The notes: generated by a model from the sequence alone, not told the origin. Positions 25,093 through 35,657 are shown, counted from the first letter of the stretch. The stretch: DNA of 64,000 nt from an uncultured Maribacter sp. (GCF_947495965.1 NZ_CANMBB010000002.1:558001-622000), one strand, 5' to 3'. Translations and numbers: made by a program.

Positions 25093-27606
25093 ATGAAAAA
25101 AACACTCCTGTTATTGCTTGCCATTTTTACAATCTACACTTCTAACGCTCAAAGACCAAATGGCAAAAAACGTAACCCAATTACAATAACAGGAACCGTT
25201 TTAGACAAAGACGACAATTTACCTTTAGAATACGCAACTTTAATTCTTCAAAATGTTAGAAACCCTGACCGCATTACAGGAGGCATAACAAATGAAAAAG
25301 GACAATTTTCCATAGAAACCTTTCCAGGAAATTACAATATAAAAATAGAATACTTATCCTATAAATCTTACGAACAAAAAGCACAAATTTTAAGAGCATC
25401 TAAAGATTTAGGAATAATAAAACTTATTCCAGATTTAGAACAACTTGAGGGCGTGGAGGTTGTAGGAGAAAAAACTACCGTAGAATTAAGATTAGACAAA
25501 AAAGTATATAATGTAGGGTCAGATTTAACGGTGAAAGGAGGTTCTGTTACCGATGTTTTAGATAATGTACCATCTGTAACCGTAGATGAAGAAGGCGCAA
25601 TTAGCCTAAGAGGAAACGAAAGTGTAAGAATATTAATAAATGGTAAACCCTCTGCCCTATCTGGTTTAAGTTCTGATGCTCTACAACAACTCCCAGCAGA
25701 ATCTATAGAAAAAGTAGAAGTTATTACAAACCCTTCTGCCAGGTATGATGCCGAAGGAACAGCTGGTATTTTAAATATAATTCTTAAACAAAGTAAAACT
25801 ACAGGATTAAATGGCTCCGTTAGCGTTTTTACAGGCTATCCAAAAAATAACGGCGCATCGGTAAACCTCAACTTAAGACGAAAAAATTTCAATATTTTCA
25901 CCAACACATCTTATCGCTATAGAGATTCTCCTGGAAACGCTCTTTTTGAACAAGAAAACTTTGCCCCCAATGGTACTACCGCTAGCTTTCAAGATGAAAT
26001 AAGAGATTACAACAGGCAAAGTGATGGTTTTAATACGAATGTTGGTTTTGAATTATTTATAGACTCTACCAGTAGTATTACAAATTCTTTAGTCTACAGA
26101 AAATCTAATGGAGATAATACTGTAGATATTGACTTTTTTAATTTTGACGCCAATAGAAACCCCACTATACAAAGAAACAGATACACAAATGAAGGAGAAG
26201 AACAAGAAGACGTACAGTACTCTGTTAATTATCTAAAGAAATTTAATAACGATGGCCACGAATTAAAAATAGACTACCAGTATTCTAGAGGTATTGATAT
26301 AGAAAATTCTATAATAAACGAAGTGGTTTTAAATGATAATAGCCAATTAGACACAGAGCAGACTATTAATAACGAATCTCAAAAAAATCAATTAGTACAA
26401 TTAGACTACGTTTTGCCTTTTGGGAAAAATAATAGCTCTCAATTAGAATTAGGTTATCGGGGTATCTTTAACAATTTTAATACCGATTTTGATTTTGGAA
26501 TTTTAGAACAAAACATATTCTATAGTAACCCCGAGTTTAGTAATGAGTTAAATTACAAAGAGTATTTAAATGCCGCATATATGCAATTAGGTACAAAAAT
26601 TAATAAGTTTAATATTCTTGGTGGACTAAGAATGGAAGCATCAGACATTGGCATAGAACTAGTTAACACCAATAACATATCAAATAAAAAATATGTAGAT
26701 TGGTTTCCTTCCTTATTTTTAGGATATGAATTTTCTGAAAAAGAACAATTTACATTAAGCTACAGTAGAAGACTAAGAAGACCTCGTTCTAGATACATAA
26801 ATCCTTTTCCTTCTAGATCCAGTAATACAAATTTATTTCAAGGAAATCCAGATTTAGACCCAACGTATACAAATGCATTTGATTTAGGATACTTAAAAAG
26901 ATGGGATAATATTAGTTTCACCACCTCAGCATATTACAACCGTTCTACTGGTGTATTTCAGTTTATTACGCAAGAAAGAGGCGATTTTGTAGAAATTGAA
27001 AACCCAGACGATGCCGCAAATCCTATTTTAGTACCAGTACAAGTAAGCACTCCAATAAATTTGGCTACAGACACAAGATATGGAATGGAGTTAACTACTA
27101 CCTATACCCCTAAAAGAAATTGGAGACTAACTTGGAACGTAAATTTATTTAAACAAATTGGCAAAGGGGATTATACCTATATTAATTTTTTAAACGAATC
27201 TATAACTCAAAATTTTGATTCTAATAATTTTGCTTGGTTTACACGCTTAAGTGCAAAAATTCCTTTACCAGCAAAAATAGATTTTCAGACCAATTTATTT
27301 TACAGAGGGCCACATTCTAATACGCAAAATAGATACAAAGGAGTGCTTAGCACCAACTTAGGTTTTAGCAAAGATGTTATAAAAGACAAAGCATCATTAT
27401 CCTTAAATGTTAGTGATTTATTTAACACTCGTAAAAGAAGAACAGAGGCTACCACATTAAATGTAGAAACCTATAGTGAGTTTCAAAGACGTGAAAGACA
27501 AATAACGCTTTCTTTTAGGTATAGGTTTAACCAAAAGCAAAACCAACAACAAAGAGAACGAGGAAATCGAGAAGGTGGAGATGATGATTTTGATTTTGAA
27601 GGATAA
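25093..27606 (+). CDS. TonB-dependent receptor, outer-membrane beta-barrel (CarboxypepD_reg N-domain)
   Basis: An 837-residue outer-membrane protein. It has a signal peptide (to about SNAQ), a CarboxypepD_reg-like beta-sandwich (about 30-110, ITGTVLDKDDNLPLEYATL) and a plug domain (about 120-235, VTDVLDNVPSVTVDEEGAISLRG, then EKVEVITNPSARYDAEGTAGI). A long OMP_b-brl_3-type barrel ends with an acidic tail (GGDDDFDFEG). No SusD partner is present, so it is not a classic polysaccharide-utilisation pair; the cotranscribed 164-residue protein is its only neighbour. Substrate unknown (peptide, siderophore or metal are options). Confidence 0.9.
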   Translation: MKKTLLLLLAIFTIYTSNAQRPNGKKRNPITITGTVLDKDDNLPLEYATLILQNVRNPDRITGGITNEKGQFSIETFPGNYNIKIEYLSYKSYEQKAQILRASKDLGIIKLIPDLEQLEGVEVVGEKTTVELRLDKKVYNVGSDLTVKGGSVTDVLDNVPSVTVDEEGAISLRGNESVRILINGKPSALSGLSSDALQQLPAESIEKVEVITNPSARYDAEGTAGILNIILKQSKTTGLNGSVSVFTGYPKNNGASVNLNLRRKNFNIFTNTSYRYRDSPGNALFEQENFAPNGTTASFQDEIRDYNRQSDGFNTNVGFELFIDSTSSITNSLVYRKSNGDNTVDIDFFNFDANRNPTIQRNRYTNEGEEQEDVQYSVNYLKKFNNDGHELKIDYQYSRGIDIENSIINEVVLNDNSQLDTEQTINNESQKNQLVQLDYVLPFGKNNSSQLELGYRGIFNNFNTDFDFGILEQNIFYSNPEFSNELNYKEYLNAAYMQLGTKINKFNILGGLRMEASDIGIELVNTNNISNKKYVDWFPSLFLGYEFSEKEQFTLSYSRRLRRPRSRYINPFPSRSSNTNLFQGNPDLDPTYTNAFDLGYLKRWDNISFTTSAYYNRSTGVFQFITQERGDFVEIENPDDAANPILVPVQVSTPINLATDTRYGMELTTTYTPKRNWRLTWNVNLFKQIGKGDYTYINFLNESITQNFDSNNFAWFTRLSAKIPLPAKIDFQTNLFYRGPHSNTQNRYKGVLSTNLGFSKDVIKDKASLSLNVSDLFNTRKRRTEATTLNVETYSEFQRRERQITLSFRYRFNQKQNQQQRERGNREGGDDDFDFEG

Positions 27607-27617
27607 TAAATAATCAT

Positions 27618-27648
27618 AAAAAAAGGGACTGATAATCAGTCCCTTTTT
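27618..27648 (+). terminator. Bidirectional terminator between TonB receptor and dnaK
   Basis: AAAAAAAGGGACTGA, loop TAA, TCAGTCCCTTTTT: a strong stem flanked by A and T runs between convergent genes. Confidence 0.9.
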
Positions 27649-27668
27649 AGTTATAGAGTAATTTTATA

Positions 27669-29576
27669 TTACTTAACTTCTTCGAAGTCTACGTCTTCTA
27701 CATTATCTCCTTCTTCTGCGCCTGCAGCTCCAGCAGCGTCTCCTTGAGGAGCAGCTCCACCTTGCTGTGCTTCTGCTTGTGCTTTGTACATTTCTTCAGA
27801 GGCACCTTTCCAAGCTTCATTTATTTTCTCTAAAGCTGGTGTAATAACCGCTAAATCTTTAGATTCATACGCCTTCTTAAGCTCTTCTAAAGCTTCTTCT
27901 ACTGGCTTCTTGTTAGCATCAGAAATTTTGTCTCCAAATTCAGATAATTGCTTTTCTGTTTGGAAAATCATTCCGTCTGCTTCATTTAACTTATCAGCAG
28001 TTTCCTTAGCAGCTTTATCCGCTTCAGCATTTGCCTCAGCTTCCGCTTTCATTTTCTCTATCTCTTCTTCCGTTAATCCAGAAGAAGCTTCAATACGAAT
28101 ATCCTGCGTTTTATTCGTTGCTTTATCTGTTGCAGATACTTTAATTATACCATTTGCATCAATATCAAAAGTAACTTCAATTTGTGGCGTTCCTCTTTGT
28201 GCTGGTGGAATACCATCTAAATGGAAACGACCTATTGTCTTATTATCTCCTGCCATTGGGCGCTCTCCTTGTAAAACATGAATTTCTACAGAAGGCTGAT
28301 TATCTGCAGCAGTGGAGAATACTTGCGACTTTTTAGTAGGGATAGTTGTGTTTGCTTCTATTAATTTAGTCATTACACTTCCCATAGTCTCTATCCCTAG
28401 AGATAATGGCGTAACATCTAATAATAATACATCTTTAACATCACCCGTTAAAACACCACCCTGAATAGCCGCACCTACTGCTACAACCTCATCTGGGTTA
28501 ACCCCTTTAGAAGGCTTTTTACCAAAGAACTTTTCTACTGCTTCTTGTACTGCTGGTATTCTTGTAGAACCACCAACTAAGATAATCTCATCAATATCGC
28601 TCTTAGATAATCCTGCATTTTTTAATGCTGTTGCACAAGGCTCTATGGTTCTTTTTACTAAATCATCTATTAACTGATTAAATTTAGCCAATGTTAACGT
28701 ACGTACTAAGTGCTTAGGTCCTGAAGCTGTTGCTGTAACATATGGTAAATTAATTTCCGTTTGTGCAGAAGAAGATAATTCTATCTTCGCTTTCTCTGCA
28801 GCTTCACGTAAACGTTGTAATGCCATAGCATCTTCACGTAAATCCATATTTTCATCAGCCTTAAACTCCTCCGCTAACCAGTCAATAATTTTTTGATCAA
28901 CGTCATCTCCACCTAAGTGTGTATCTCCATCTGTAGCTAATACTTCAAAAACACCGTCTCCTAATTCTAGGATAGAAACATCATGTGTACCACCACCAAA
29001 ATCAAAAACTACTATTTTCTGGTCTGTATCTTTCTTATCCATACCATATGCTAAAGAAGCAGAGGTTGGCTCGTTAATAATACGCTCTACAGTTAAGCCT
29101 GCAATTTCACCAGCTTCTTTTGTAGCTTGTCTTTGCGCATCATTAAAATATGCTGGAACTGTAATTACAGCTCTAGACACATCTTGTCCTAAATAGTCTT
29201 CTGCAGTTTTCTTCATTTTCTGAAGAATCATAGCAGAAAGTTCTTGAGGAGAATACAAACGACCGTTAATATCTACTCTTGGAGTATCATTATCTCCTTT
29301 TACCACCTTATAAGGAACTCTACCAGCTTCTTTACTAGACTCTGAGAATTTATTCCCCATAAAACGTTTTATAGAGTATATAGTGTTATGCGGATTAGTT
29401 ACTGCTTGTCTTTTTGCAGGATCACCTACTTTAATTTCACCACCTTCTACAAAAGCTATTACAGACGGTGTTGTTCTTTTTCCTTCGGCATTTGGGATTA
29501 CAACAGGCTCATTACCTTCCATTACAGAAACACAAGAGTTGGTTGTTCCTAAATCTATACCTATAATTTTGCTCAT
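27669..29576 (-). CDS. dnaK: Molecular chaperone DnaK (Hsp70)
   Basis: A 635-residue Hsp70. The ATPase domain begins [13 protein letters not shown] and contains [16 protein letters not shown] and [12 protein letters not shown]. The substrate-binding domain includes [27 protein letters not shown], and the helical lid ends with a Gly/Ala-rich tail and the conserved [15 protein letters not shown]. It folds and protects cytosolic proteins with DnaJ and GrpE, neither of which is in this window. No CIRCE element is visible upstream; repeated TGACA half-sites lie there instead. Confidence 0.98.
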   Translation of the reverse strand: MSKIIGIDLGTTNSCVSVMEGNEPVVIPNAEGKRTTPSVIAFVEGGEIKVGDPAKRQAVTNPHNTIYSIKRFMGNKFSESSKEAGRVPYKVVKGDNDTPRVDINGRLYSPQELSAMILQKMKKTAEDYLGQDVSRAVITVPAYFNDAQRQATKEAGEIAGLTVERIINEPTSASLAYGMDKKDTDQKIVVFDFGGGTHDVSILELGDGVFEVLATDGDTHLGGDDVDQKIIDWLAEEFKADENMDLREDAMALQRLREAAEKAKIELSSSAQTEINLPYVTATASGPKHLVRTLTLAKFNQLIDDLVKRTIEPCATALKNAGLSKSDIDEIILVGGSTRIPAVQEAVEKFFGKKPSKGVNPDEVVAVGAAIQGGVLTGDVKDVLLLDVTPLSLGIETMGSVMTKLIEANTTIPTKKSQVFSTAADNQPSVEIHVLQGERPMAGDNKTIGRFHLDGIPPAQRGTPQIEVTFDIDANGIIKVSATDKATNKTQDIRIEASSGLTEEEIEKMKAEAEANAEADKAAKETADKLNEADGMIFQTEKQLSEFGDKISDANKKPVEEALEELKKAYESKDLAVITPALEKINEAWKGASEEMYKAQAEAQQGGAAPQGDAAGAAGAEEGDNVEDVDFEEVK

Positions 29577-29621
29577 TATATATGTTTTAAATTATTAGTG
29601 CAATTTTTTATATCGATTTGT

Positions 29622-29761
29622 AAATGACAAACAATATGCCAAGCAAAAAAAACTGACAGGTTGTCATTTATACACTAATAAGTAGGAGCAATGAGCAGCA
29701 AGAACCTATTAGTACTGTCATTACAACTATATTTACCTTACCCTAAAAATTAATCCTGACA
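29622..29761 (-). promoter_or_regulatory. TGACA/TGTCA-rich region upstream of dnaK
   Basis: The 221-bp gap holds five TGACA/TGTCA half-sites (29626, 29654, 29662, 29716, 29757). They include the symmetric TGACAGGTTGTCA (29654-29666) and a distant inverted pair AAATGACAA (29622-29630)/TTGTCATTT (29661-29669). Candidate binding sites for a heat-shock or stress regulator; not a known CIRCE sequence. Confidence 0.4.
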
Positions 29762-29797
29762 GCTTTATACGTACTACTACAATTTTAAAGTTACTCG

Positions 29798-31066
29798 TTA
29801 TGTATCTTTTAATGTAAGTATTTCTTTCCATTGTGTTGTGTAACGCGGACTCCGTTCTTCTTTTATAAGCTCCCACTCTTTTACTCGGGTACCTACTAAT
29901 GCCGAAGACACTTTTAGCTTCCCAAATTTAACATTAAGCTCGTCTACCACCTTTGTTAACGTCTTTTTAGATTCTGTTGAAATTTTAAATAGATTTCCTT
30001 GCACATATTCTTCTGGAGTAATACCAAGAAGGTTTACCCCTACCTTCTTATACTTATACCCTTCTTTATATATAAGATGTAATGCTTTTTTGGCTTCAGT
30101 TACTAATACAAAAGTGTCATTCGTTGGCATTTCTAATTTTACGGTAATACTATTGGAATACTGCTTATCTCTGGTACTAAAAAAATTAGTCACTAAAAAA
30201 ACATGTATAGCGCTCGCGCAAGAATTTTGAGCTCTTAAAACTTCTGCAACCTCTCCTACATAATAAGAGCATACTTCTTCTATTATATCTAAACTCTCTA
30301 ATTTTTTACCAAAAGACTTTGCGGTTCCTATTGCTTTTTTCTTTTTAGGCTCTGTAACAAACTCCATTACAGACTCCCCTCTTAGCTCTCTCCAAGTACG
30401 CTCCCCTACTACGGTCATTTCTTTACGTACCCACGCCAAAGGCAATTGCGTAAAATCATAAGCTGTAGCAACACCTATAGCCATAACACGCTCACTATGT
30501 TTTTTACCAATACCCCATACACCTGTAACAGGGCTCCATTTTAAGGCTTTGACCCTATCATCATCAGAATTTAGAACACAAACATGATTTTTATTTGGTA
30601 TTTTTTTTGACATTTTATTAGCCAACTTAGACAACACTTTTGTTCTTGCTATACCTACACCTACTGGTAAACCTGTTAACCTATATATGGTGTTTTTTAT
30701 TTGATGCCCAAAAGATTCTAATTCTTCATGAGGAACGGTACTTAAATCTATAAAAGATTCATCTATACTATAAACTTCTACTTTAGAAGAAAACGTTTTT
30801 AATATATTAACTACTCGTTGCGACATTTCTCCGTATAGCGTATAATTTGATGAAAAGAATACTACTTTATTTGCTATAAGCTGTTTTTTTATTTTAAAAA
30901 CAGGCTGAAACATTGGAATATCTGTTAAAGCCTTTGCTTCTTTATTTGCTGCAATAACACAACCATCATTATTACTTAACACAACCACTGGCCTGCCTAT
31001 TAAGTCTGGTCTAAAAACCAACTCGCACGAAGCATAAAAACTATTACAATCTACTAATGCTATCAT
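29798..31066 (-). CDS. umuC: Y-family DNA polymerase, UmuC-type
   Basis: Translesion polymerase catalytic subunit of Pol V type, 422 residues from the start [15 protein letters not shown]. Catalytic carboxylates are in [11 protein letters not shown] and [11 protein letters not shown]; the steric-gate region and [13 protein letters not shown] are present. The helix-hairpin-helix [13 protein letters not shown] and a beta-clamp-like QGNLF near the C-terminus also fit. The start was set at 31066 because its ATG overlaps the umuD stop (ATGA, 31066-31063); a longer frame to 31102 would run into umuD. The active site looks intact, unlike that of its partner UmuD. Confidence 0.93.
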   Translation of the reverse strand: MIALVDCNSFYASCELVFRPDLIGRPVVVLSNNDGCVIAANKEAKALTDIPMFQPVFKIKKQLIANKVVFFSSNYTLYGEMSQRVVNILKTFSSKVEVYSIDESFIDLSTVPHEELESFGHQIKNTIYRLTGLPVGVGIARTKVLSKLANKMSKKIPNKNHVCVLNSDDDRVKALKWSPVTGVWGIGKKHSERVMAIGVATAYDFTQLPLAWVRKEMTVVGERTWRELRGESVMEFVTEPKKKKAIGTAKSFGKKLESLDIIEEVCSYYVGEVAEVLRAQNSCASAIHVFLVTNFFSTRDKQYSNSITVKLEMPTNDTFVLVTEAKKALHLIYKEGYKYKKVGVNLLGITPEEYVQGNLFKISTESKKTLTKVVDELNVKFGKLKVSSALVGTRVKEWELIKEERSPRYTTQWKEILTLKDT

Positions 31067-31431
31067 TTGCAAGCATGTATTATATACGTAATAACACCCC
31101 AAAGTGTAAATTCTTTTTCTTTAGCTTCTAATTCAATTCTAATAACTTTAAACTCTCCATCTATAACTACCATTGCTAAACTATTTTTTTTTGGATATAA
31201 GGAACGGTCTATAATTAAAACATCATTCTTAAAAATTGTAAACTCTTCTAAAGCATTACTGTCTATACGTACATAGAAAGTAGCATCGTTATTCGTAATT
31301 AATTCTTGTTCTAAACTTATCTTAGGCTCCATATAGTGTGTAGCCGGACTAGGAAAGCCTGTCTGTTTAGATACTTCGGGCATATGCTGCCTTTCTAACT
31401 TTTTAACTTTACCATGAGAGAATGTTTCCAT
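31063..31431 (-). CDS. umuD: UmuD-like S24 protein with substituted catalytic dyad
   Basis: A 122-residue UmuD homologue from [11 protein letters not shown]. It aligns to E. coli UmuD without gaps through residue 100. The cleavage-region sequence GFPSPA (25-30) is conserved (Thr24-Gly25 in place of Cys24-Gly25). The nucleophile Ser60 is Ala (DSNALEE) and the general-base Lys97 is Ile ([10 protein letters not shown]). LexA/UmuD self-cleavage needs both, so this protein should be unable to cleave itself. It overlaps umuC by 4 bp. The upstream ATG at 31476 lies beyond the promoter-like sequence and was rejected. Confidence 0.88.
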   Translation of the reverse strand: METFSHGKVKKLERQHMPEVSKQTGFPSPATHYMEPKISLEQELITNNDATFYVRIDSNALEEFTIFKNDVLIIDRSLYPKKNSLAMVVIDGEFKVIRIELEAKEKEFTLWGVITYIIHACK

Positions 31432-31443
31432 GATACAAAAATA

Positions 31444-31462
31444 TGGATATATTCCAAAAATA
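31444..31462 (-). promoter_or_regulatory. Candidate umuDC promoter element and operator
   Basis: On the minus strand a -7-like TATTTTTG (31455-31462) is followed at once by the inverted repeat TGGAATATATCCA (31444-31456), 13 nt before the umuD ATG. A repressor there would sit on the transcription start. A second arm, ATCCATAT (31471-31478), pairs with ATATGGAT (31441-31448). No convincing -33 TTG was seen. Confidence 0.4.
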
Positions 31463-31550
31463 AGTAAAAAATCCATATAATTATTTTCTAAAAAATGTGA
31501 AATTAGTCTGTATATTTACCGGTTGAGTTGTATTTATAACAAAATGAATT

Positions 31551-32975
31551 ATGGAAGCAATAAGTACTTTTGATATGCTTAAAATAGGAATTGGGCCATC
31601 TAGCTCCCATACCCTTGGTCCTTGGCGTGCCGCCGAAAAGTGGATTAAAGAATTAAAAGAAGCGAATGTTTTTTCTCAAGTATCTACCATAAAAGTGTAT
31701 ATCTATGGTTCTTTATCCTTAACAGGAAAAGGGCACGCCACAGATTACGCTTTAATGCTTGGATTATCTGGACAGGATCCAGAATTTATACCCATTCCTA
31801 ATATTGCAACTATGGTATCTAAAATAAAAGAAGAAAAACAGATTGAGTTTAATGGAGAAGTAACACTCCCTTTTATTCCTGAAACAAATATTATTTTTAA
31901 AAGAGAATTTTTACCTTTTCATGCCAACGGTATGACCTTTGAAGCACACTTAGCTTCTGGAAAAAAAACTAAAGCAACCTACTATTCTATTGGCGGAGGC
32001 TTTGTTGTTAAAGAGGAACTAAAAAAAGCAAAAAAGAATATTGAAAAATTTAGACAATTTCCCTTCCCCATAACCACAGGTGCAGAGTTACTAAACTTTT
32101 GTAAGAATGAAAATAAAAGTATTTCTGAAATTGTCTTAGAAAATGAAAAATCTCTTCATACAAAGGAACATATAGACAAAGAACTGCATCGCATTTGGGA
32201 TACTATGTTAGAATGCATGCATACCGGATGCCATACCGAAGGAAAACTACCTGGCGGACTTAATGTAACGCGTAGAGCCTATGAGATACATAATACTCTA
32301 AAAGGAGAGTTACTATATACAACACCACAAGAATGGTTAGAGACAATACGAAATACAGAAGTAAAGTTTAGACAAATTCTAAAATGGGTTAGCTGTTTTG
32401 CCTTAGCAGTGAACGAAGTTAACGCTTCTCTTGGCAGAGTAGTTACTGCTCCCACCAATGGTAGTGCTGGGGTTATTCCTGCTGTTTTAATGTACTATAT
32501 GGTAATTGAAAATCACAAAGCAAATTTTAAGCACATAAAACAATTTTTACTTGTTGCCGGGGAAATAGGCAGTATTTTTAAAAAGGGTGCTACTATTTCT
32601 GCAGCCATGGGTGGTTGTCAAGCAGAAATTGGAGTTTCTTCTGCAATGGCAGCAGGTGCCCTAACAGAACTACTAGGAGGTACTCCTGAGCAAGTTCTTA
32701 TGGCTGCAGAAATTGCCATGGAACACCATTTAGGATTAACCTGCGATCCAATTGGTGGATTGGTACAAATCCCCTGTATTGAACGCAACTCTATGGGAGC
32801 TATAAAAGCTATTAATGCTGCGGAACTTGCTCTTAGCTCTAAACCAGAAGACGCAAAAGTACCTTTAGATAAAGTAGTTAATACGATGTGGGAAACTGCT
32901 AAAGATATGAGTTCTAAATACAAAGAAACTTCTGAAGGAGGTTTAGCTGTAGGGGTATATTTAAGTGATTGTTAA
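31551..32975 (+). CDS. sdaA: L-serine ammonia-lyase (serine dehydratase), iron-sulfur single-chain type
   Basis: A 474-residue enzyme converting L-serine to pyruvate and ammonia. The beta part starts [25 protein letters not shown]; the alpha part has [19 protein letters not shown] and [21 protein letters not shown]. The Fe-S cluster cysteines are probably those in [21 protein letters not shown] and nearby. Length and single-chain architecture match SdaA. It is divergent from umuDC and convergent with an NTF2-like gene. With glyA and ltaE elsewhere in the window it touches serine/glycine metabolism, but they are not one operon. Confidence 0.94.
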   Translation: MEAISTFDMLKIGIGPSSSHTLGPWRAAEKWIKELKEANVFSQVSTIKVYIYGSLSLTGKGHATDYALMLGLSGQDPEFIPIPNIATMVSKIKEEKQIEFNGEVTLPFIPETNIIFKREFLPFHANGMTFEAHLASGKKTKATYYSIGGGFVVKEELKKAKKNIEKFRQFPFPITTGAELLNFCKNENKSISEIVLENEKSLHTKEHIDKELHRIWDTMLECMHTGCHTEGKLPGGLNVTRRAYEIHNTLKGELLYTTPQEWLETIRNTEVKFRQILKWVSCFALAVNEVNASLGRVVTAPTNGSAGVIPAVLMYYMVIENHKANFKHIKQFLLVAGEIGSIFKKGATISAAMGGCQAEIGVSSAMAAGALTELLGGTPEQVLMAAEIAMEHHLGLTCDPIGGLVQIPCIERNSMGAIKAINAAELALSSKPEDAKVPLDKVVNTMWETAKDMSSKYKETSEGGLAVGVYLSDC

Positions 32976-33031
32976 ACAAGTAAACTACCTCTTTTTAACT
33001 CCTTTTAATTTCTATTTTAATTTTAGATAGA

Positions 33032-33490
33032 TTATTCTCTACATCCTTTTACTCTTCGAGTGTCAATAAGGTAAATAATCTTCCATTGCTCTTCTTCTTT
33101 ATAAAGTTGAAAAGAATTTACACCACAATGATGAAACTTATTTTGGAACCAAAATTCGTAAGGCACCCATACGTTAGCCATTGCTCCATCTATTTTTATT
33201 TCAAAAGAAAGTAGTTTTTCCTTAAAAGGTATACTATCAGGAATGCTAACTATAGAAGTAATTAAATCCTTAAAATTCTCTGTTTTTATTCTTGTTTCTC
33301 CTTCCCTATTTTTTCCAATAGTTTGAAGAATAACATCTAATGTAACTAAACCTTTCATTTTAATAGAATCTTGTGCATGGAACGCTTCAAAAAAATCCAA
33401 AACGGTTTGCTTTGCCTTTTCTTTTTCCAAATCTTGAGCACTCATATTAAGAAAAAACAGAAAGAGCAGAAGAAAGCTTATTTTTTTCAT
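33032..33490 (-). CDS. Exported NTF2/SnoaL-like domain protein
   Basis: A 152-residue protein with a signal peptide (MKKISFLLLFLFFLNMSAQ) and an NTF2-like alpha+beta domain: KQTVLDFFEAFHAQDSIKMKGLVTLDV, then VWVPYEFWFQNKFHHCGVNSFQLYKEEEQWKIIYLIDTRR. Such domains bind small molecules or act as enzymes; no catalytic residues can be assigned here. It is a single gene, divergent from panB. Confidence 0.85.
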   Translation of the reverse strand: MKKISFLLLFLFFLNMSAQDLEKEKAKQTVLDFFEAFHAQDSIKMKGLVTLDVILQTIGKNREGETRIKTENFKDLITSIVSIPDSIPFKEKLLSFEIKIDGAMANVWVPYEFWFQNKFHHCGVNSFQLYKEEEQWKIIYLIDTRRVKGCRE

Positions 33491-33601
33491 AACTTTTATG
33501 TTAAATAGTTAGCATTAAAATTAAGCGAAATATTTCAATGACATTATATTCTATAGAATTGAACAAATCTCCTTATTTTTAACACACTTAAAAAAATACG
33601 A

Positions 33602-34420
33602 ATGTCTACAGCAAAAAAAGAATATAAAAGAGTTACCGTAAAGTCCTTAGTGGACATGAAAAAAAATGGCGAAAAAATATCTATGCTTACCGCCTATGAT
33701 TATTCTATGGCTAAAATTGTAGATGCTGCAAATGTAGACGTAATATTAGTAGGAGATTCTGCTAGTAATGTTATGGCTGGTCATGAGACAACTTTACCTA
33801 TAACTCTAGACCAAATGATATACCATGCATCTTCTGTAATAAGAGCTATAGATAGGGCTCTTGTGGTTGTAGACTTGCCTTTTGGAACCTACCAGAGTGA
33901 CCCAAAAAAAGCGTTACATTCTGCCATACGAATAATGAAAGAAAGTGGTGCTCATGCTGTAAAATTAGAAGGAGGAGAAGAAATTAAAGAGTCTATAAAA
34001 AAAATACTAAATGCCGGTATTCCTGTTATGGGACACTTAGGACTTACACCACAATCTATATATAAATTTGGAACCTATACTGTACGAGCCAAAGAAGAAG
34101 AAGAGGCAGAACAATTAATGAAAGATGCTAAAATGCTAGAAAAAATAGGTTGTTTTGGTATTGTTGTAGAAAAAATACCTGCAGAATTAACGAAAGCTGT
34201 ATCTGAAAGTATCTCCATACCTACTATTGGTATTGGTGGTGGAAAACATGCAGACGGACAAGTATTAGTTATTCATGATTTATTAGGAATGACACATGAA
34301 TTTAACCCTCGATTTTTACGCAGATATATGAATCTTTACGAAGAAATGAGTACAGCCATATCTAACTATGTAGACGATGTAAAGAGTAGAGATTTCCCTA
34401 ATGATGAGGAACAATATTAA
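33602..34420 (+). CDS. panB: 3-methyl-2-oxobutanoate hydroxymethyltransferase
   Basis: First committed enzyme of pantothenate (CoA) synthesis: it adds a hydroxymethyl group from methylene-THF to alpha-ketoisovalerate. The 272-residue TIM barrel carries [51 protein letters not shown] and [11 protein letters not shown], followed by [25 protein letters not shown], all hallmark motifs. It is the first gene of an operon with lspA (3 nt gap) and rluA. The pathway has no further genes here. Confidence 0.96.
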   Translation: MSTAKKEYKRVTVKSLVDMKKNGEKISMLTAYDYSMAKIVDAANVDVILVGDSASNVMAGHETTLPITLDQMIYHASSVIRAIDRALVVVDLPFGTYQSDPKKALHSAIRIMKESGAHAVKLEGGEEIKESIKKILNAGIPVMGHLGLTPQSIYKFGTYTVRAKEEEEAEQLMKDAKMLEKIGCFGIVVEKIPAELTKAVSESISIPTIGIGGGKHADGQVLVIHDLLGMTHEFNPRFLRRYMNLYEEMSTAISNYVDDVKSRDFPNDEEQY

Positions 34421-34423
34421 TTT

Positions 34424-34921
34424 ATGCAATTCACTAAATTAATAAAGAGAATTTTAATAATACTTGTAGTAATACTTAACATTGGATGCGACCAAATTTC
34501 AAAAAATATAGTTCGTAAGAATGTTATTCCTGAAGATTACATCCAAGTTTTGGGAGATAATTTTATCCTCACCAATGTAGAGAATACAGGGGCTATGTTG
34601 GGTTTTGGAGAAAACTTACCCCCTATTTTTAAACGTATTATTTTACAAGGAATACCTGTTCTTGTTTTATTAGTTTTACTATACAGAACCTTACTAAAAA
34701 CACAATTAAATACGGTACTTGCATTAGCATTTGCTTTTGTTATTGGTGGCGGTATTGGAAACCTTATAGATCGCATATTATACAATTCTGTTACCGATTT
34801 TTTCCTAATAAAATTTAGTTTCATTAAAACAGGAATTTTTAACATGGCCGATGTTTCTGTTACCATAGGCGCTCTATTAATTATATTCATTTCCATTAGA
34901 TACAAAAACATAGAAATTTAG
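34424..34921 (+). CDS. lspA: Lipoprotein signal peptidase (signal peptidase II)
   Basis: A 165-residue aspartic peptidase with four transmembrane helices that removes signal peptides from prolipoproteins. The catalytic aspartates are in GNLIDRI (Asp116) and FNMADVSV (Asp143); CDQISKN and NVENTGAMLGFG are the other conserved boxes. It may be one of two LspA copies, as in many Flavobacteriaceae (not checkable here). Several lipobox proteins in this window are potential substrates. It overlaps rluA by one base. Confidence 0.92.
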   Translation: MQFTKLIKRILIILVVILNIGCDQISKNIVRKNVIPEDYIQVLGDNFILTNVENTGAMLGFGENLPPIFKRIILQGIPVLVLLVLLYRTLLKTQLNTVLALAFAFVIGGGIGNLIDRILYNSVTDFFLIKFSFIKTGIFNMADVSVTIGALLIIFISIRYKNIEI

Positions 34922-35619
34922 TGGCTACAAAAATACTTTCTAACGCTAATAATTTACAAGTTCTATACGAGGACAATCATATTATTGCCATTAATAAAAG
35001 ACCAGGAGATATTGTACAAGGAGACAAAACAGGAGACATACCTTTAAGTGAAGTTGTTAAAGAATACATTAAAATAAAATACAACAAGCCTGGGAATGTA
35101 TATTTGGGTGTAGCACATAGACTAGACAGGCCTACTTCGGGCATTGTGGTTTTTGCAAGAACCTCTAAAGCTCTACCTAGATTAAATAAACTATTTGCAG
35201 AAAAAGAAGCTAAAAAAACATATTGGGCTATAGTAAAAAACAAACCAGAAAAAGAAGCAAGCACTTTAACCCACTGGTTAAAAAGAAATACCAAGCAGAA
35301 TAAATCTTATGCAAATAAAAAAGAAGTTACAGATAGTAAAAAAGCCATTCTTGATTATAGGATACTAAAAAAATTAGACAATTTTTATTTACTAGAGATA
35401 GATTTAAAAACAGGAAGACACCACCAAATACGTTCGCAATTAACTTTTATTGGCTGCCCAATTAAGGGAGATTTAAAATACGGTTTTAACCGTAGTAATA
35501 AAGATGGTAGTATTCACCTTCACGCAAGAAAACTCTCTTTTATTCATCCAGTAAAAAAAGAAGCCATTACTATACTAGCACCTCCTCCTAACGACCCAGT
35601 TTGGAACGCTTCTTGTTAA
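34921..35619 (+). CDS. RluA-family RNA pseudouridine synthase
   Basis: A 232-residue enzyme isomerising uridine in rRNA or tRNA. The catalytic aspartate is in AHRLDRPTSGIVVFA (Asp69); LKTGRHHQIRSQL and the KLSFIHPVKKE ending are family features. It lacks the S4 domain. It uses a GTG start that overlaps the lspA stop (TAGTG at 34919-34923), so it is translationally coupled. Target site unknown. Confidence 0.92.
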   Translation: MATKILSNANNLQVLYEDNHIIAINKRPGDIVQGDKTGDIPLSEVVKEYIKIKYNKPGNVYLGVAHRLDRPTSGIVVFARTSKALPRLNKLFAEKEAKKTYWAIVKNKPEKEASTLTHWLKRNTKQNKSYANKKEVTDSKKAILDYRILKKLDNFYLLEIDLKTGRHHQIRSQLTFIGCPIKGDLKYGFNRSNKDGSIHLHARKLSFIHPVKKEAITILAPPPNDPVWNASC

Positions 35620-35657
35620 TTTTAGTACATTTAGCACTCTAATTAAAACACTATACC

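Noticed and set aside
31063-31102. UmuC start 12 codons upstream ([12 protein letters not shown])
   Set aside because: It would overlap umuD by about 40 bp and add residues absent from the family; ATG at 31066 gives the usual 4-bp ATGA overlap.
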